This document shows positions 33,228 through 41,656 of a DNA stretch of 53,404 nucleotides, one piece after another. The stretch comes from Deltaproteobacteria bacterium (GTDB taxonomy: Bacteria > Myxococcota_A > UBA9160 > UBA4427): NCBI GenBank assembly GCA_002719955.1, contig PBFW01000005.1:1-53404 (forward strand), in the 5' to 3' direction. The position numbers and the translations under genes were made by a program. The notes beneath the pieces were generated by a model. It was not told the origin of the DNA. It was given only the letters and a program-made list of their open reading frames with translations, and searched no databases. Each line of letters opens with the position of its first letter. Positions within the stretch are counted from its first letter, which is position 1.

Positions 33228-34001
33228 GTGGGCCAGCCCGACCGGCTCAGGAACTCGCTCTTTCCCTTCATGAGCGTGCTCGCCTGCACGATCGGATCGT
33301 TGGTCGTGTTGCTCGCGGTGATGTCTCTTTCGGCGGTCGGGGTGTCGGGCGCTGCGCAAGAAGCCGCCGATGAAAGTCTGGCCCAACGCGCCGCGGATCG
33401 GCTCCATTTCGAGCACAGTCGCGCGACCCTCGACGAGGCGGAGGCGCTCTGGCGCGAAGTCGACGAAGCGCTCGTCGCCCGCGGACTCGAGGCGGGACTC
33501 GGGCCCGTCGATCTCGTGCGTGCCGTCGAGCGCGAAAAGGTGAGGGGCGATGCGGCTCGCAGGGTGTCGGATCTCGCCGCTCAGCTCGAAGCGATCGACG
33601 AGGAACGCGAATCCATCGAGGCCACGATCGAGGTGCTCGAGAGTCGCCGGGAGACATTGCCGATCCTGATCGATCCGACCGGCTTGTCACCGACGCGCAA
33701 GCCCTTCTTCGTCGAATGCGACGCGGGCGGTGTCACCGCCTATCGAGCCAGTGACGATTTCCGCTATTTCGTGCCTCGCGAAGAGCTGTCCGCGGGCGGC
33801 GATTTCGGTCGTTATCTGCGGAGGGTGCGGGCGGTGCCAGGGGCACTTCTGGTATTGCTCGTGCGGCCGGATGGGGTCCGGACGCTGTCCCTGGTGGAGT
33901 CGATCGTGCGGGGGGCTGGGATGGACGTGGCACGACTGCCGCTGCCGGGAAAGGGCGAGCTCGATTGGAGCTTGTTGCGGCGCGCCGAGGGGGAGGACTG
34001 A
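33228..34001 (+). CDS. TolR/ExbD-like single-span protein, no Asp in helix
   Basis: The 257-residue protein has a short cytosolic N-terminus, one membrane helix (about 11-37, beginning LFPFMSVLACTIGSL), a long charged coiled coil (about 45-150) and a compact C-terminal domain. The topology and position after the channel gene match TolR/ExbD/MotB stators, but the helix lacks the usual proton-carrying Asp. Start GTG 33228 lies 3 bases after the channel stop. Similar proteins following TolQ-like genes exist in other environmental bacteria; no function is established that I can name. Confidence 0.7.
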   Translation: MGQPDRLRNSLFPFMSVLACTIGSLVVLLAVMSLSAVGVSGAAQEAADESLAQRAADRLHFEHSRATLDEAEALWREVDEALVARGLEAGLGPVDLVRAVEREKVRGDAARRVSDLAAQLEAIDEERESIEATIEVLESRRETLPILIDPTGLSPTRKPFFVECDAGGVTAYRASDDFRYFVPREELSAGGDFGRYLRRVRAVPGALLVLLVRPDGVRTLSLVESIVRGAGMDVARLPLPGKGELDWSLLRRAEGED

Positions 34002-34002
34002 G

Positions 34003-34980
34003 TTGGCTCTTCGTCGCCGTTCGATCCCCGACAATCTCGATCCCCTCGTCGACACGCTGGCCAATGTCGTGGGCATCCTCGTGATCGTGATCGTGTTGAC
34101 GCAGATCGAATTGGGCGACGCTCTGGCGCGGGTGGTCGAGCTCGATGCGCAGCGCGTTATGGACGATCGTGCCCATGCCGATTCGCTACCCCGGATCGAG
34201 TCGCTCCTGGCGGCCCGCGCTGAGGCGCTCTTCAGGCGCACCGATGCGGAGGCGGAGCAGGCCATCGCCTGGGCGCGCGAATCGCTCCAGGCCCTCGAAT
34301 CGCTTCCGGTGGGACGCGCTCCGGATGTCGCTGAGCCGCGCGAGCGCGTCGCCGAGCTGCGATCGGAGATCGCGCGGGCGCGGGCGGAAATGGCCCAACG
34401 AGAGGGGCATGCCGAAGCGATTCGAGAGGTGCCGGCGCGGATGGTCGCGCGGCTTCCGGAACCCGCTCTAGTCCGTGGTCGTGAAGCCTGGGTGCTCGTT
34501 CGCTACGGCCGAATCTATCTGGTGGATCGTGAAAAATTATTCGATGAGGGAGCGGCTGGGATCTCCCGGATTCTGGCGGATGCAGGGGGTCGGACCATTC
34601 GCGAGGACGAGTACGAAGCGATCGCGCTCTATCTCCGCAAGCGACCGATCGGGGATGGCCATTTCCGTTGGCTGCTGCGAACCGAGCCCCGCCTTCGGGT
34701 GGAACTCGATTGGATGACCCGGGACGGGGGGCTCGACTTCGGGGCCCTCGACGACGACCCGAGATGGCGGGCCTGGCTGGTCTCCTTGTCAAGCGAAACT
34801 GATGTCATCCGTTTTCAGGTCTGGAGCGACAGCTTCGAGGCCTATCTCGCGGCGCGACAGTCGGTCGAGGCGGCGGGGCTGCGCGCCGGATGGAAGGCCT
34901 TCGCGGAGGAAGAAGAACTCGATCTGTCGCTGCGATTTGCGCCCCGCCCGCCGCCGCGGCGACCGATCGAAATCGATTGA
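34003..34980 (+). CDS. second TolR/ExbD-like protein, with Asp at the helix
   Basis: The 325-residue protein starts at TTG 34003, six bases after GGGGGAGGA and one base after the previous stop. One membrane helix (about 14-36, DPLVDTLANVVGILVIVIVL) carries D13 and D17 at its cytosolic end, candidates for the Asp that binds protons in TolR, ExbD and MotB. A coiled coil (about 40-145) and a C-terminal mixed domain follow, similar in plan to the preceding protein: VLVRYGRIYLVDREKLF, and SETDVIRFQVWSDSFEAYLAA near the end. The two TolR-like proteins probably pair. Upstream extension of the frame overlaps the previous gene and is not used. Confidence 0.7.
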   Translation: MALRRRSIPDNLDPLVDTLANVVGILVIVIVLTQIELGDALARVVELDAQRVMDDRAHADSLPRIESLLAARAEALFRRTDAEAEQAIAWARESLQALESLPVGRAPDVAEPRERVAELRSEIARARAEMAQREGHAEAIREVPARMVARLPEPALVRGREAWVLVRYGRIYLVDREKLFDEGAAGISRILADAGGRTIREDEYEAIALYLRKRPIGDGHFRWLLRTEPRLRVELDWMTRDGGLDFGALDDDPRWRAWLVSLSSETDVIRFQVWSDSFEAYLAARQSVEAAGLRAGWKAFAEEEELDLSLRFAPRPPPRRPIEID

Positions 34981-35097
34981 GAGTCGATTGAGGCGGGCCG
35001 GGAGACCTCTGAGCCGGTCCGCGTGGAATCGGGCTAGGCAGCGTTTGGAAAAGCGCGTATAAACAGTCATTCGTATTTTTGGGGGAGTCGGGGTCGG

Positions 35098-37209
35098 ATG
35101 GGCGAAGCGGAGGGGCGAAGCGACCAGCCTGATGACGTCGTGCTCGAGGAGTTGGCCTCTCTCGACAGCGTGGCTCTCAAGCTCGCAGAGATCCCTCCCA
35201 CCAAGACCGCGAGTGAACTTCCGATCCTGCGCGAACTCGAACGACTGCGCGAACGCCTGCTTTCTGGGGACGAGAACAAGGATCTCTCCGCGCTGACGGA
35301 GCAATACCATAATCAGACGGCGATCCTGAATCAGCTGCGGAGTGCCGGAGAGGTCGTTCGAGTCGATTCTGGATCCCCCTACTTTGCGCACCTCCGGCTC
35401 GAAGAGGAGGGCCGCCGCCGAGATCTCTTTCTGGGCCGCACGACCTGTCTCGAGAAGGGGGTCCGGATCGTCGATTGGCGAGATGCTCCGATCTCGAAAG
35501 TCTTCTACAGCTACCGCCAGGGCGAGGAATTTGACGAGGAGATCTCCGGACGCGAGCGGCAGGGATCCGTGCTCGCGCGGCGGATGGTGCGAATTCGCGA
35601 CGGTGTACTGGAGCGGGTACAGGCGCCGGAGGGGGATTTCAGCCTTGATCCCGCTGAACCCTGTGGATGGCGTCAGGACGCGATGGGAGCCCCGCGACTC
35701 TCGGGGGGGGAGGCTGCCGCGCTGCGTTATGACGGAGATGCGCTGGGTCTCGAACGGCGCATGGGTGAGGGACGCGGCGGCGAGAGCCTTCGGGCTGACA
35801 AACATCTTCCCGAAATCACGAGTCTGATCGATCCGTCCCAATTCGACCTGATCACGCGACCCGCGAGCGGGTATCTGGTCATTCGGGGCAGCGCCGGTTC
35901 CGGAAAGACGACGGTTGCGCTCCATCGCATCGCCTATCTGGCCTTCGCCGATGCGCGGATCGACGGGCCAGAGACGCTGGTTGTCGTCTTCTCACGGGCC
36001 TTGGCACGTTATGTTGCGCATGTGCTCCCCTCACTCGGGCTCGAAGGTGTCCGGATCGCCACCTACCGTGAATGGGTCCACGAGGAGCGTCGGCGGCATT
36101 TCCCGCGACTCCCGGCAAAATCCCGCGACGACACTCCGGCGATGGTTCAGCGAATCAAGCTTCATTCGGGTCTCGACATAGCTCTCAAGCGTCAGGTCGC
36201 CCGCGTATTGGGGTCTCGTTCGATGGATCAGGCCTTCGATGATTGGGCAAGCGTGCTGACCCAGCGCAAACTTCTCGGCGAGGTCTTCGCGGAAGTGGCC
36301 CCAGACCAGTTCACGCAACGCGACCTCGATCGCTTCGTCGAGTGGAATCGACGTCGCCTCGATGAACTGAGTTCGGCGATCGCGGGGGACGAGGAGGCGG
36401 ACGGTGCCCTCGACCCCGAGGATGACGCACTCCTGCTGCGCGCTTGGCAGCGCCGGGTCGGACCCCTGCTCGCCGCTTCGAAGCGGCCGCTTCAATTCAG
36501 ACACGCTGTGATCGATGAGGTTCAGGATTTTGCGCCGATCGAGGTTCGTGTGCTGCTCGGATGTCTTCGCCGCGAGTCGAGTATCACGCTGGCCGGCGAT
36601 ACCCAACAGCATCTGATGGAACATTCGGGATTCACTTCCTGGGCGGGTTTTTTCAAGGAGTTGGGGCTGGACGGGGCCGAGATCGAGACGCTGCGTGTGA
36701 GCTATCGCTCTTCGGAGCAGGTCATGGAATTTGCGACGTCGCTGCTCGGTGATCTTCAGGAAGACGAGAAGATCGTGACGACCCGAACGGGGCCGCCGGT
36801 CGAACTCTTCCGGCTGACCGACCGGGGCGCCTGTGTCGCCTTTCTTTGTGATGTCCTGAAGGATCTGATGGCGACGGAACCCCTCGCCTCGGTTGCCGTC
36901 CTGACGCCGAATCCCAGGGTCAGCGATCTCTATTTCGAGGGACTGGAGCGGGCGGAGCTGCCGCGACTTCGGCGAATCGTCGACGGCGAATTCTCCTTCA
37001 AGGCGGGAATCGAGGTCACCGAAATCACCCAGGTGAAAGGGTTGGAATTCGACTACGTGGTCGTGCTCGATGCCGACGCGCTCAGCTACCCCGATACGCC
37101 CGCGGCCAGGCGCATGCTGCACGTCGCGGCGACCCGGGCCGTGCATCAGCTCTGGATGATGAGCGTCGGGACGCCTTCGCCGCTCGTCGAGGGGGTGAAC
37201 GCGCGCTGA
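35098..37209 (+). CDS. HelD/UvrD-like superfamily 1 helicase
   Basis: The 703-residue helicase has an N-terminal helical region (about 12-90), a beta-rich segment (GRRRDLFLGRT, VRIVDWRDAPISKVFY) typical of HelD proteins, then the SF1 core: Walker A with K270 (RGSAGSGKTTVALHRIAYL), TLVVVFSRALARYV, Walker B AVIDEVQDFAP, LAGDTQQHL, SYRSSEQVMEF, QVKGLEFDYVVVLDAD and HVAATRA. HelD clears stalled RNA polymerase from DNA. The HelD-like front suggests a related role rather than DNA repair, but this is inference. It lies 117 bases after the TolR-like genes on the same strand. Confidence 0.85.
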   Translation: MGEAEGRSDQPDDVVLEELASLDSVALKLAEIPPTKTASELPILRELERLRERLLSGDENKDLSALTEQYHNQTAILNQLRSAGEVVRVDSGSPYFAHLRLEEEGRRRDLFLGRTTCLEKGVRIVDWRDAPISKVFYSYRQGEEFDEEISGRERQGSVLARRMVRIRDGVLERVQAPEGDFSLDPAEPCGWRQDAMGAPRLSGGEAAALRYDGDALGLERRMGEGRGGESLRADKHLPEITSLIDPSQFDLITRPASGYLVIRGSAGSGKTTVALHRIAYLAFADARIDGPETLVVVFSRALARYVAHVLPSLGLEGVRIATYREWVHEERRRHFPRLPAKSRDDTPAMVQRIKLHSGLDIALKRQVARVLGSRSMDQAFDDWASVLTQRKLLGEVFAEVAPDQFTQRDLDRFVEWNRRRLDELSSAIAGDEEADGALDPEDDALLLRAWQRRVGPLLAASKRPLQFRHAVIDEVQDFAPIEVRVLLGCLRRESSITLAGDTQQHLMEHSGFTSWAGFFKELGLDGAEIETLRVSYRSSEQVMEFATSLLGDLQEDEKIVTTRTGPPVELFRLTDRGACVAFLCDVLKDLMATEPLASVAVLTPNPRVSDLYFEGLERAELPRLRRIVDGEFSFKAGIEVTEITQVKGLEFDYVVVLDADALSYPDTPAARRMLHVAATRAVHQLWMMSVGTPSPLVEGVNAR

Positions 37210-37283
37210 GGCGCAAGGTCTGCAACACTGTCTCGCTCGGAGAGCGGGTAGGCGATCTCGAGTCGCGCGGAGGGAGCATCGCG

Positions 37284-37547
37284 ATGGGTTTTCGAAGGGG
37301 CGATCGCGTTCGGATTACGACGCGGAACAGCGAGTATACCGGCTGTCGCGGCACGATCGCCGATTCTGTGGGGGATCCACCCGCCGCTGTCAGTGTTCTC
37401 GGCCACGATGTTGCCATCGATGGCGAGAATGGGATGACGCGCCCCTTTCTGGTCGCAGATCTCGAAGCGCTTCGGGCAGTCCGCGTTCGGTCCCGCGCGC
37501 GGGACGATCACGCGGGAGATGTCGACGGCGGCTCGACTGGGTCCTAG
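37284..37547 (+). CDS. small KOW/SH3-like protein
   Basis: The 87-residue protein has the pattern of a KOW barrel: GFRRGDRVRITTRNSEYTGC, RGTIADSVGD, then VAIDGENGMTRPFLVADLEAL. KOW and similar small barrels bind nucleic acid or other translation proteins. A strong GGAGGGAG lies eight bases before ATG, which supports a real gene in spite of its size. It sits 74 bases after the helicase and 14 before yjbQ on the same strand. Precise role unknown. Confidence 0.6.
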   Translation: MGFRRGDRVRITTRNSEYTGCRGTIADSVGDPPAAVSVLGHDVAIDGENGMTRPFLVADLEALRAVRVRSRARDDHAGDVDGGSTGS

Positions 37548-37561
37548 TCGGTAGCCGAATC

Positions 37562-37972
37562 ATGATCGACCGCATCCGCCTGCGTCCGACGGGGCAGGGC
37601 CTCTTCGAGTTCACCGCCGAAGTCATTGAGAGCGTGGCTCGGGCGAAGGTGTGCGATGGGCTCTGTACGCTCTTAGTTCAGCACACCTCGGCCAGCCTCG
37701 TGATCCAGGAGAACGCCGATCCGTCGGCGCGACGCGATCTCGAACGCTGGCTCGCGCGCCTCGTGCCCGAAGGTGATGCCCTCTACAGCCACACCCAGGA
37801 GGGGCCGGATGATATGCCGGCGCACGTGCGGTCCGCCTTGACGGCTACATCGCTCTCGATTCCGATTGCCGACGGGCAGCTCGCGATGGGTGCCTGGCAG
37901 GGCATTTTTCTATGGGAACATCGCCACCATCCCGGGATGCGTACGATCGTCGTGCATCTCTTGGCGGATTAG
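37562..37972 (+). CDS. yjbQ: YjbQ family protein (UPF0047)
   Basis: The 136-residue protein matches the YjbQ/UPF0047 family over its whole length: LCTLLVQHTSASLVIQENAD, a central SHTQEGPDDMPAHVRSAL with the conserved His and Asp, and a C-terminal GAWQGIFLWEHRHHPGMR. Conserved His, Asp and Glu form a putative active site. Overexpressed members complement loss of thiamine phosphate synthase in E. coli, but the natural reaction is uncertain. ATG start 14 bases after the KOW-like gene. Convergent with a parvulin gene. Confidence 0.92.
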   Translation: MIDRIRLRPTGQGLFEFTAEVIESVARAKVCDGLCTLLVQHTSASLVIQENADPSARRDLERWLARLVPEGDALYSHTQEGPDDMPAHVRSALTATSLSIPIADGQLAMGAWQGIFLWEHRHHPGMRTIVVHLLAD

Positions 37973-37998
37973 GCGAGTTTCGCCCCGGACGACTCTCG

Positions 37999-38967
37999 TC
38001 AGGATCGTTCTGGTGCGCTCGCCGACGCGACGCGATCCTCGAGGAGTTCGACCTCCACGACCCGCCGACGCGCTTCGACGTGCTCGCGAAGCGCCGCACG
38101 CGACGCCTCTTCGATCCAGTCTTCGAGCACGCGCTGACGGATCTCCACGAGCGGCGGGATGCGACTCTCGACCCTTTCATGAATCCAGACGAGGTGTTGT
38201 CCGAAGGCCGATTCGACTGGCCCGACCCAATGTTGGGTCTCCGCATCGGCCACCCCATCCGCGAAGACGGGCCCGAGTCGCGCGACGATTCGATTCGGTG
38301 TCGCCCCGCGCAGCCGATGACCGGCCAGAAAAGGATCACCGAGGGCGACGCCGGCGTTGGGCTCGACCTCGCCGGCTTGCAGTCGCACGAGCAGCGCACT
38401 CGCATCGGTCCGGGCCGTATCGCGTCGCTTGTCCCGCGAGAGGTAGACATGCGTAAGGTCTAGCAGCGCGGGCTGGCGCCAGCGCTCGAGGGTCGTTTCG
38501 AAATGCTCCTGCAATCCGGCCTCATCGATCGCTCGCGCCCGTACGCGCGCGCGGATGATTGCCTGGACGCGATCGACGAGGCGGCGCTGGACGACGGTGT
38601 CACTCCGGTCCATGCCGAGTTCGATCGCTCGCGCGATCAGATCTTCGTCATTGGCCTCGGACTCGCCCTCGAGGAAGCGCATATTGAGGATCAGTCGTTG
38701 GCGAACGACCGAGTCGATCTCGTGCAGGCCGAGCGCGAAGGCCTGCTCCAGCCAGAGGGCGTTCTCGATGACTTGATTCTCGATCGAGCGCGCTTCGGCT
38801 TCGGTCGGCGCGCGGCCCATCTGCCGGCGATAGCCCTTGATCCGCTCATCGATCTCGCTTCGCCGGACCTCGATACGGGGCATCACGGGGGCGTTCGACC
38901 AGGCGGTCTGGAGCGCGAAGAGTAGGCTGCCGGCGAGCAGGAAATGAAGGACGGGCGAGCGAAGCAA
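37999..38967 (-). CDS. membrane-anchored parvulin-type prolyl isomerase
   Basis: The 322-residue protein has one N-terminal hydrophobic anchor (about 5-23, LHFLLAGSLLFAL), a long helical SurA-like region (about 30-170) and a divergent PpiC rotamase domain (about 180-270) with LDLTHVYLS, FLAGHRLRGATPNRI and GPVESAFGQHLVWI, then a basic helix. It probably helps outer-membrane or exported proteins fold. I chose TTG 38967, nine bases after AAAGG on this strand. The frame extends further upstream but would overlap the divergent NTF2-like gene and gives a low-complexity N-terminus. Confidence 0.82.
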   Translation of the reverse strand: MLRSPVLHFLLAGSLLFALQTAWSNAPVMPRIEVRRSEIDERIKGYRRQMGRAPTEAEARSIENQVIENALWLEQAFALGLHEIDSVVRQRLILNMRFLEGESEANDEDLIARAIELGMDRSDTVVQRRLVDRVQAIIRARVRARAIDEAGLQEHFETTLERWRQPALLDLTHVYLSRDKRRDTARTDASALLVRLQAGEVEPNAGVALGDPFLAGHRLRGATPNRIVARLGPVFADGVADAETQHWVGPVESAFGQHLVWIHERVESRIPPLVEIRQRVLEDWIEEASRAALREHVEARRRVVEVELLEDRVASASAPERS

Positions 38968-39023
38968 TCGGGGAACCTTTGGCGTGGACGGGGCGCGTCG
39001 AACCGAGAGGCTATCGTAACCCC

Positions 39024-39494
39024 ATGACTGAATCCCACTGCGATCGAGAGAGCGAAGCGAATCGGGTGCTCGTCGAGCGATATTTCGAAATGGTGACGAG
39101 CGGCGATCCTGAGATCGCGACACTCTTTTCCGACGACGCGATCTGGGTGACGCCCCAGAGTTCGCCGATGGGTCGTCGTCACGAGGGAAAGGAGGCCGTG
39201 CTTGCGTTGATGGGTGGGGGAGTGGGGCTCTACGATGCCGAGACACCCATGGAAATCCAGCGGGAGGCCGTCGCGGCGGCGGGTGAGCATGTCTTCGTAG
39301 AGATGACGATCAATGCGCGGACGGGGCAGGGCGAACCCTACCGAAATCAATATGTCTTCGTGTTTCGGATTCGGGCGAACCGGATCGTCGAGGTGCACGA
39401 ACACCTCGACACGCTCTATGCCCAGCGAAAGCTCTTCGATCCAGTGGGGCAGAAATCACCGCTTGATTCGGCGGTCGTGAGTGCCGCAGATTGA
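39024..39494 (+). CDS. NTF2-like / SnoaL-fold protein
   Basis: The 156-residue protein starts at ATG 39024. It shows the family helix NRVLVERYFEMVTSGDPEIATLFSDDAIWVTP, the GRRHEGKEAVLALMGG hinge, and strands VFVEMTINARTGQGEPYRNQYVFVFRI and RIVEVHEHLDTLYAQRKLF. This is close to the ketosteroid-isomerase-related group often found in gene clusters for lipid or steroid-like breakdown. It diverges from the parvulin and precedes the PQQ dehydrogenase gene. Substrate unknown. Confidence 0.8.
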   Translation: MTESHCDRESEANRVLVERYFEMVTSGDPEIATLFSDDAIWVTPQSSPMGRRHEGKEAVLALMGGGVGLYDAETPMEIQREAVAAAGEHVFVEMTINARTGQGEPYRNQYVFVFRIRANRIVEVHEHLDTLYAQRKLFDPVGQKSPLDSAVVSAAD

Positions 39495-39581
39495 ATCGCT
39501 CGCTCGACTGTGGGCGATTGATCCCATGCGTGCCCCTCGCGGTCGGACCCGGGTTCGGCCTAGACTCGGAATCCACCATCA

Positions 39582-41621
39582 ATGAGGTTGCGCCGCGCGA
39601 TGCCCACCGTGATATGCCCTTCGTCGCCCCTTTTCCGCCTGATGCTCGGGCTCATGGTCGTTTTTTCGGGCGCGCTCGCCGGCTGCGGGGGGGACGATGA
39701 TGCCGGGGCAGATGCGGGGCATCGAATTGCGGGTTGGCCGGTCTACGGTGGGGACGCCGGTGGTCAGCGCCATTCACCCCTCGATCAGATCACGCCCGAT
39801 AACGTCGACGATCTCGAAATCGCCTGGACCTATCACACGGGTGATCTCATCGCGGCTGGCGGGGGCGAGGTCGCGGGGCACGGGTCCAGCGTGGCCTCGA
39901 CGACCTTCCAGAACACGCCGATCCTACTCGGGGACACGCTCTATATCTGTTCGCCCTTCAACAAGGTGATCGCGCTCGACGCCGAGAGTGGGGAGGAACG
40001 TTGGAAATATGATCCCGAGGTCGATCTCGAGGGGCTCTATCTCCTCAATTGCCGCGGTGTGAGCGCCTGGAAGGATTCCCGAGCGCGCGCAGGCGAGATC
40101 TGTTCGACGCGAATTTTCACGGGGACGATCGACGGCAGGCTGATCGCGCTCGACTCCGAGACCGGAAGACCGTGTCCGCAATTCGGTGAGGGCGGCACCG
40201 TCGATCTCACCGAGGGAATCGGTGATGTCCGTCCAGGCGAATACGGCGTCACATCCCCCCCCGTCGTCCTCGGGGATCGGATCGTCACGGGCTCGATGGT
40301 GCTCGACAATCGGCGCGTCGATGCTCCGAGCGGCGTGGTCCGGGCCTATTCCGCACGGACGGGCAAGAGGCTTTGGGCCTGGAGCGCGCTCGTGCCCGGG
40401 GACGAGACCGATGAAATCGGAGAATTTCGGCGCGGTACTTCGAACGCGTGGACGGCGCTCTCTGCTGACCCCGAGCGAAATCTGGTCTTCATTCCGACTG
40501 GAAATACCTCGCCCGACTATTTCGGGGGCCACCGCGACGGCCTCGACTACTATTCGAGTTCGATCATCGCCCTCGACGGAGATTCGGGTGAAGTCGTCTG
40601 GAACTATCAGACCGTTCATCACGATGTCTGGGACTACGATATCGGTGCCCAGCCTGTGCTCTTCGATTTCCCGACCGAGACGGGGAGCGTTCCGGGCGTC
40701 ATCGCTGCAACGAAGATGGGCCATCTCTTCTTCCTCGATCGCTTGACCGGCGAGCCGCTCCTGCCCGTCGAGGAACGCCGAGTGCCTGGGCACGCAGTCC
40801 CGGGTGAGGCCGAGCTCTCGCCGACGCAGCCCTTCCCGATCAAGCCGCCGCCGCTGCATCCGGCGGAACTCGGGCCCGAGGATGCCTTCGGCTTCACGCC
40901 CTGGGAAAAGGCCGCTTGCCGCAAGCTTATCGAGGCGGCTCGCTCCGACGGCATCTTCACGCCGCCGAGCACGCAGGGCACGATCCAGTACCCCGGCATG
41001 GTGGGCGGTCTGAATTGGGGCAGCCTGTCGGTCGATGCCGGACGGCGACTGCTGATCGTCAATACCCAGCGCATCGCCACCTATATCCGCATGGTCCCGA
41101 GAGAGGAATACGATGCGATGGTGGAGGAGGCGGGCTTTGCCCCGACCTTCGGTTTCGAGCCCCAGGCGGGCACGCCCTATGCCCTCGAGCGCCGCCCACT
41201 GCTCTCGCCCTGGCTGGGCGCGCCGTGCAATCCGCCGCCGTGGGGTACCCTGGTCGCCGTCGATCTCGCGACCGGCGACATCGTCTGGGAGGTTCCGCTC
41301 GGGAATACCCGCGATCTGGCGCCCTGGCCGATCTGGCTCATTCTCGGAGAGATGGGCGTTCCTAATCTCGGCGGTCCGATCACGACCGCGAGCGGTGTGA
41401 CCTTCATTGGCGCCACGACCGACGCCTACGTGCGCGCGTTCAAGACGGCGACAGGTGAGATGCTCTGGAAGGATCGGCTACCGGCGGGCGGGCAAGCCAC
41501 GCCGATGACCTATCGCGTCACGCCCGAGGGCAAGCAATATATGGTGATTGCTGCGGGCGGGCATATGCTGCTGGGCACCCGGACCGGCGATTCGCTGATC
41601 GCCTATGCCCTGCCGGATTAG
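39582..41621 (+). CDS. PQQ-dependent dehydrogenase, lipoprotein
   Basis: The 679-residue quinoprotein is a beta-propeller of the membrane glucose/quinate dehydrogenase type. It has a lipobox LAGC with C35 after an N-terminal hydrophobic stretch, propeller W motifs of the DAESGEERWKYD and LDGDSGEVVWNYQ type, the NTSPDYFGG loop and VHHDVWDYD, whose Asp is the catalytic base in relatives. Classical membrane dehydrogenases have five N-terminal helices to pass electrons to ubiquinone; here only a lipid anchor is present, so another electron carrier is likely. It would oxidise an alcohol, sugar or cyclic acid in the periplasm. No pqq synthesis genes are in the window. Confidence 0.88.
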   Translation: MRLRRAMPTVICPSSPLFRLMLGLMVVFSGALAGCGGDDDAGADAGHRIAGWPVYGGDAGGQRHSPLDQITPDNVDDLEIAWTYHTGDLIAAGGGEVAGHGSSVASTTFQNTPILLGDTLYICSPFNKVIALDAESGEERWKYDPEVDLEGLYLLNCRGVSAWKDSRARAGEICSTRIFTGTIDGRLIALDSETGRPCPQFGEGGTVDLTEGIGDVRPGEYGVTSPPVVLGDRIVTGSMVLDNRRVDAPSGVVRAYSARTGKRLWAWSALVPGDETDEIGEFRRGTSNAWTALSADPERNLVFIPTGNTSPDYFGGHRDGLDYYSSSIIALDGDSGEVVWNYQTVHHDVWDYDIGAQPVLFDFPTETGSVPGVIAATKMGHLFFLDRLTGEPLLPVEERRVPGHAVPGEAELSPTQPFPIKPPPLHPAELGPEDAFGFTPWEKAACRKLIEAARSDGIFTPPSTQGTIQYPGMVGGLNWGSLSVDAGRRLLIVNTQRIATYIRMVPREEYDAMVEEAGFAPTFGFEPQAGTPYALERRPLLSPWLGAPCNPPPWGTLVAVDLATGDIVWEVPLGNTRDLAPWPIWLILGEMGVPNLGGPITTASGVTFIGATTDAYVRAFKTATGEMLWKDRLPAGGQATPMTYRVTPEGKQYMVIAAGGHMLLGTRTGDSLIAYALPD

Positions 41622-41656
41622 GCATCGGATTGGCCTTTTCGACCCGAATCGGGGGA

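Noticed and set aside
30737..37209. Identification of the TolQ/helicase locus as a Zorya defence system
   Set aside because: Zorya needs a ZorB with an OmpA-like peptidoglycan-binding domain plus ZorC/ZorD or ZorE. These are not seen, and the helicase is HelD-like. I keep it as an unnamed candidate.
37999..39246. Longer parvulin gene starting near 39246
   Set aside because: It would overlap the divergent NTF2-like gene by over 200 bases and add a Ser/Arg/Pro-rich stretch before the natural membrane anchor; TTG 38967 has a good ribosome-binding site.
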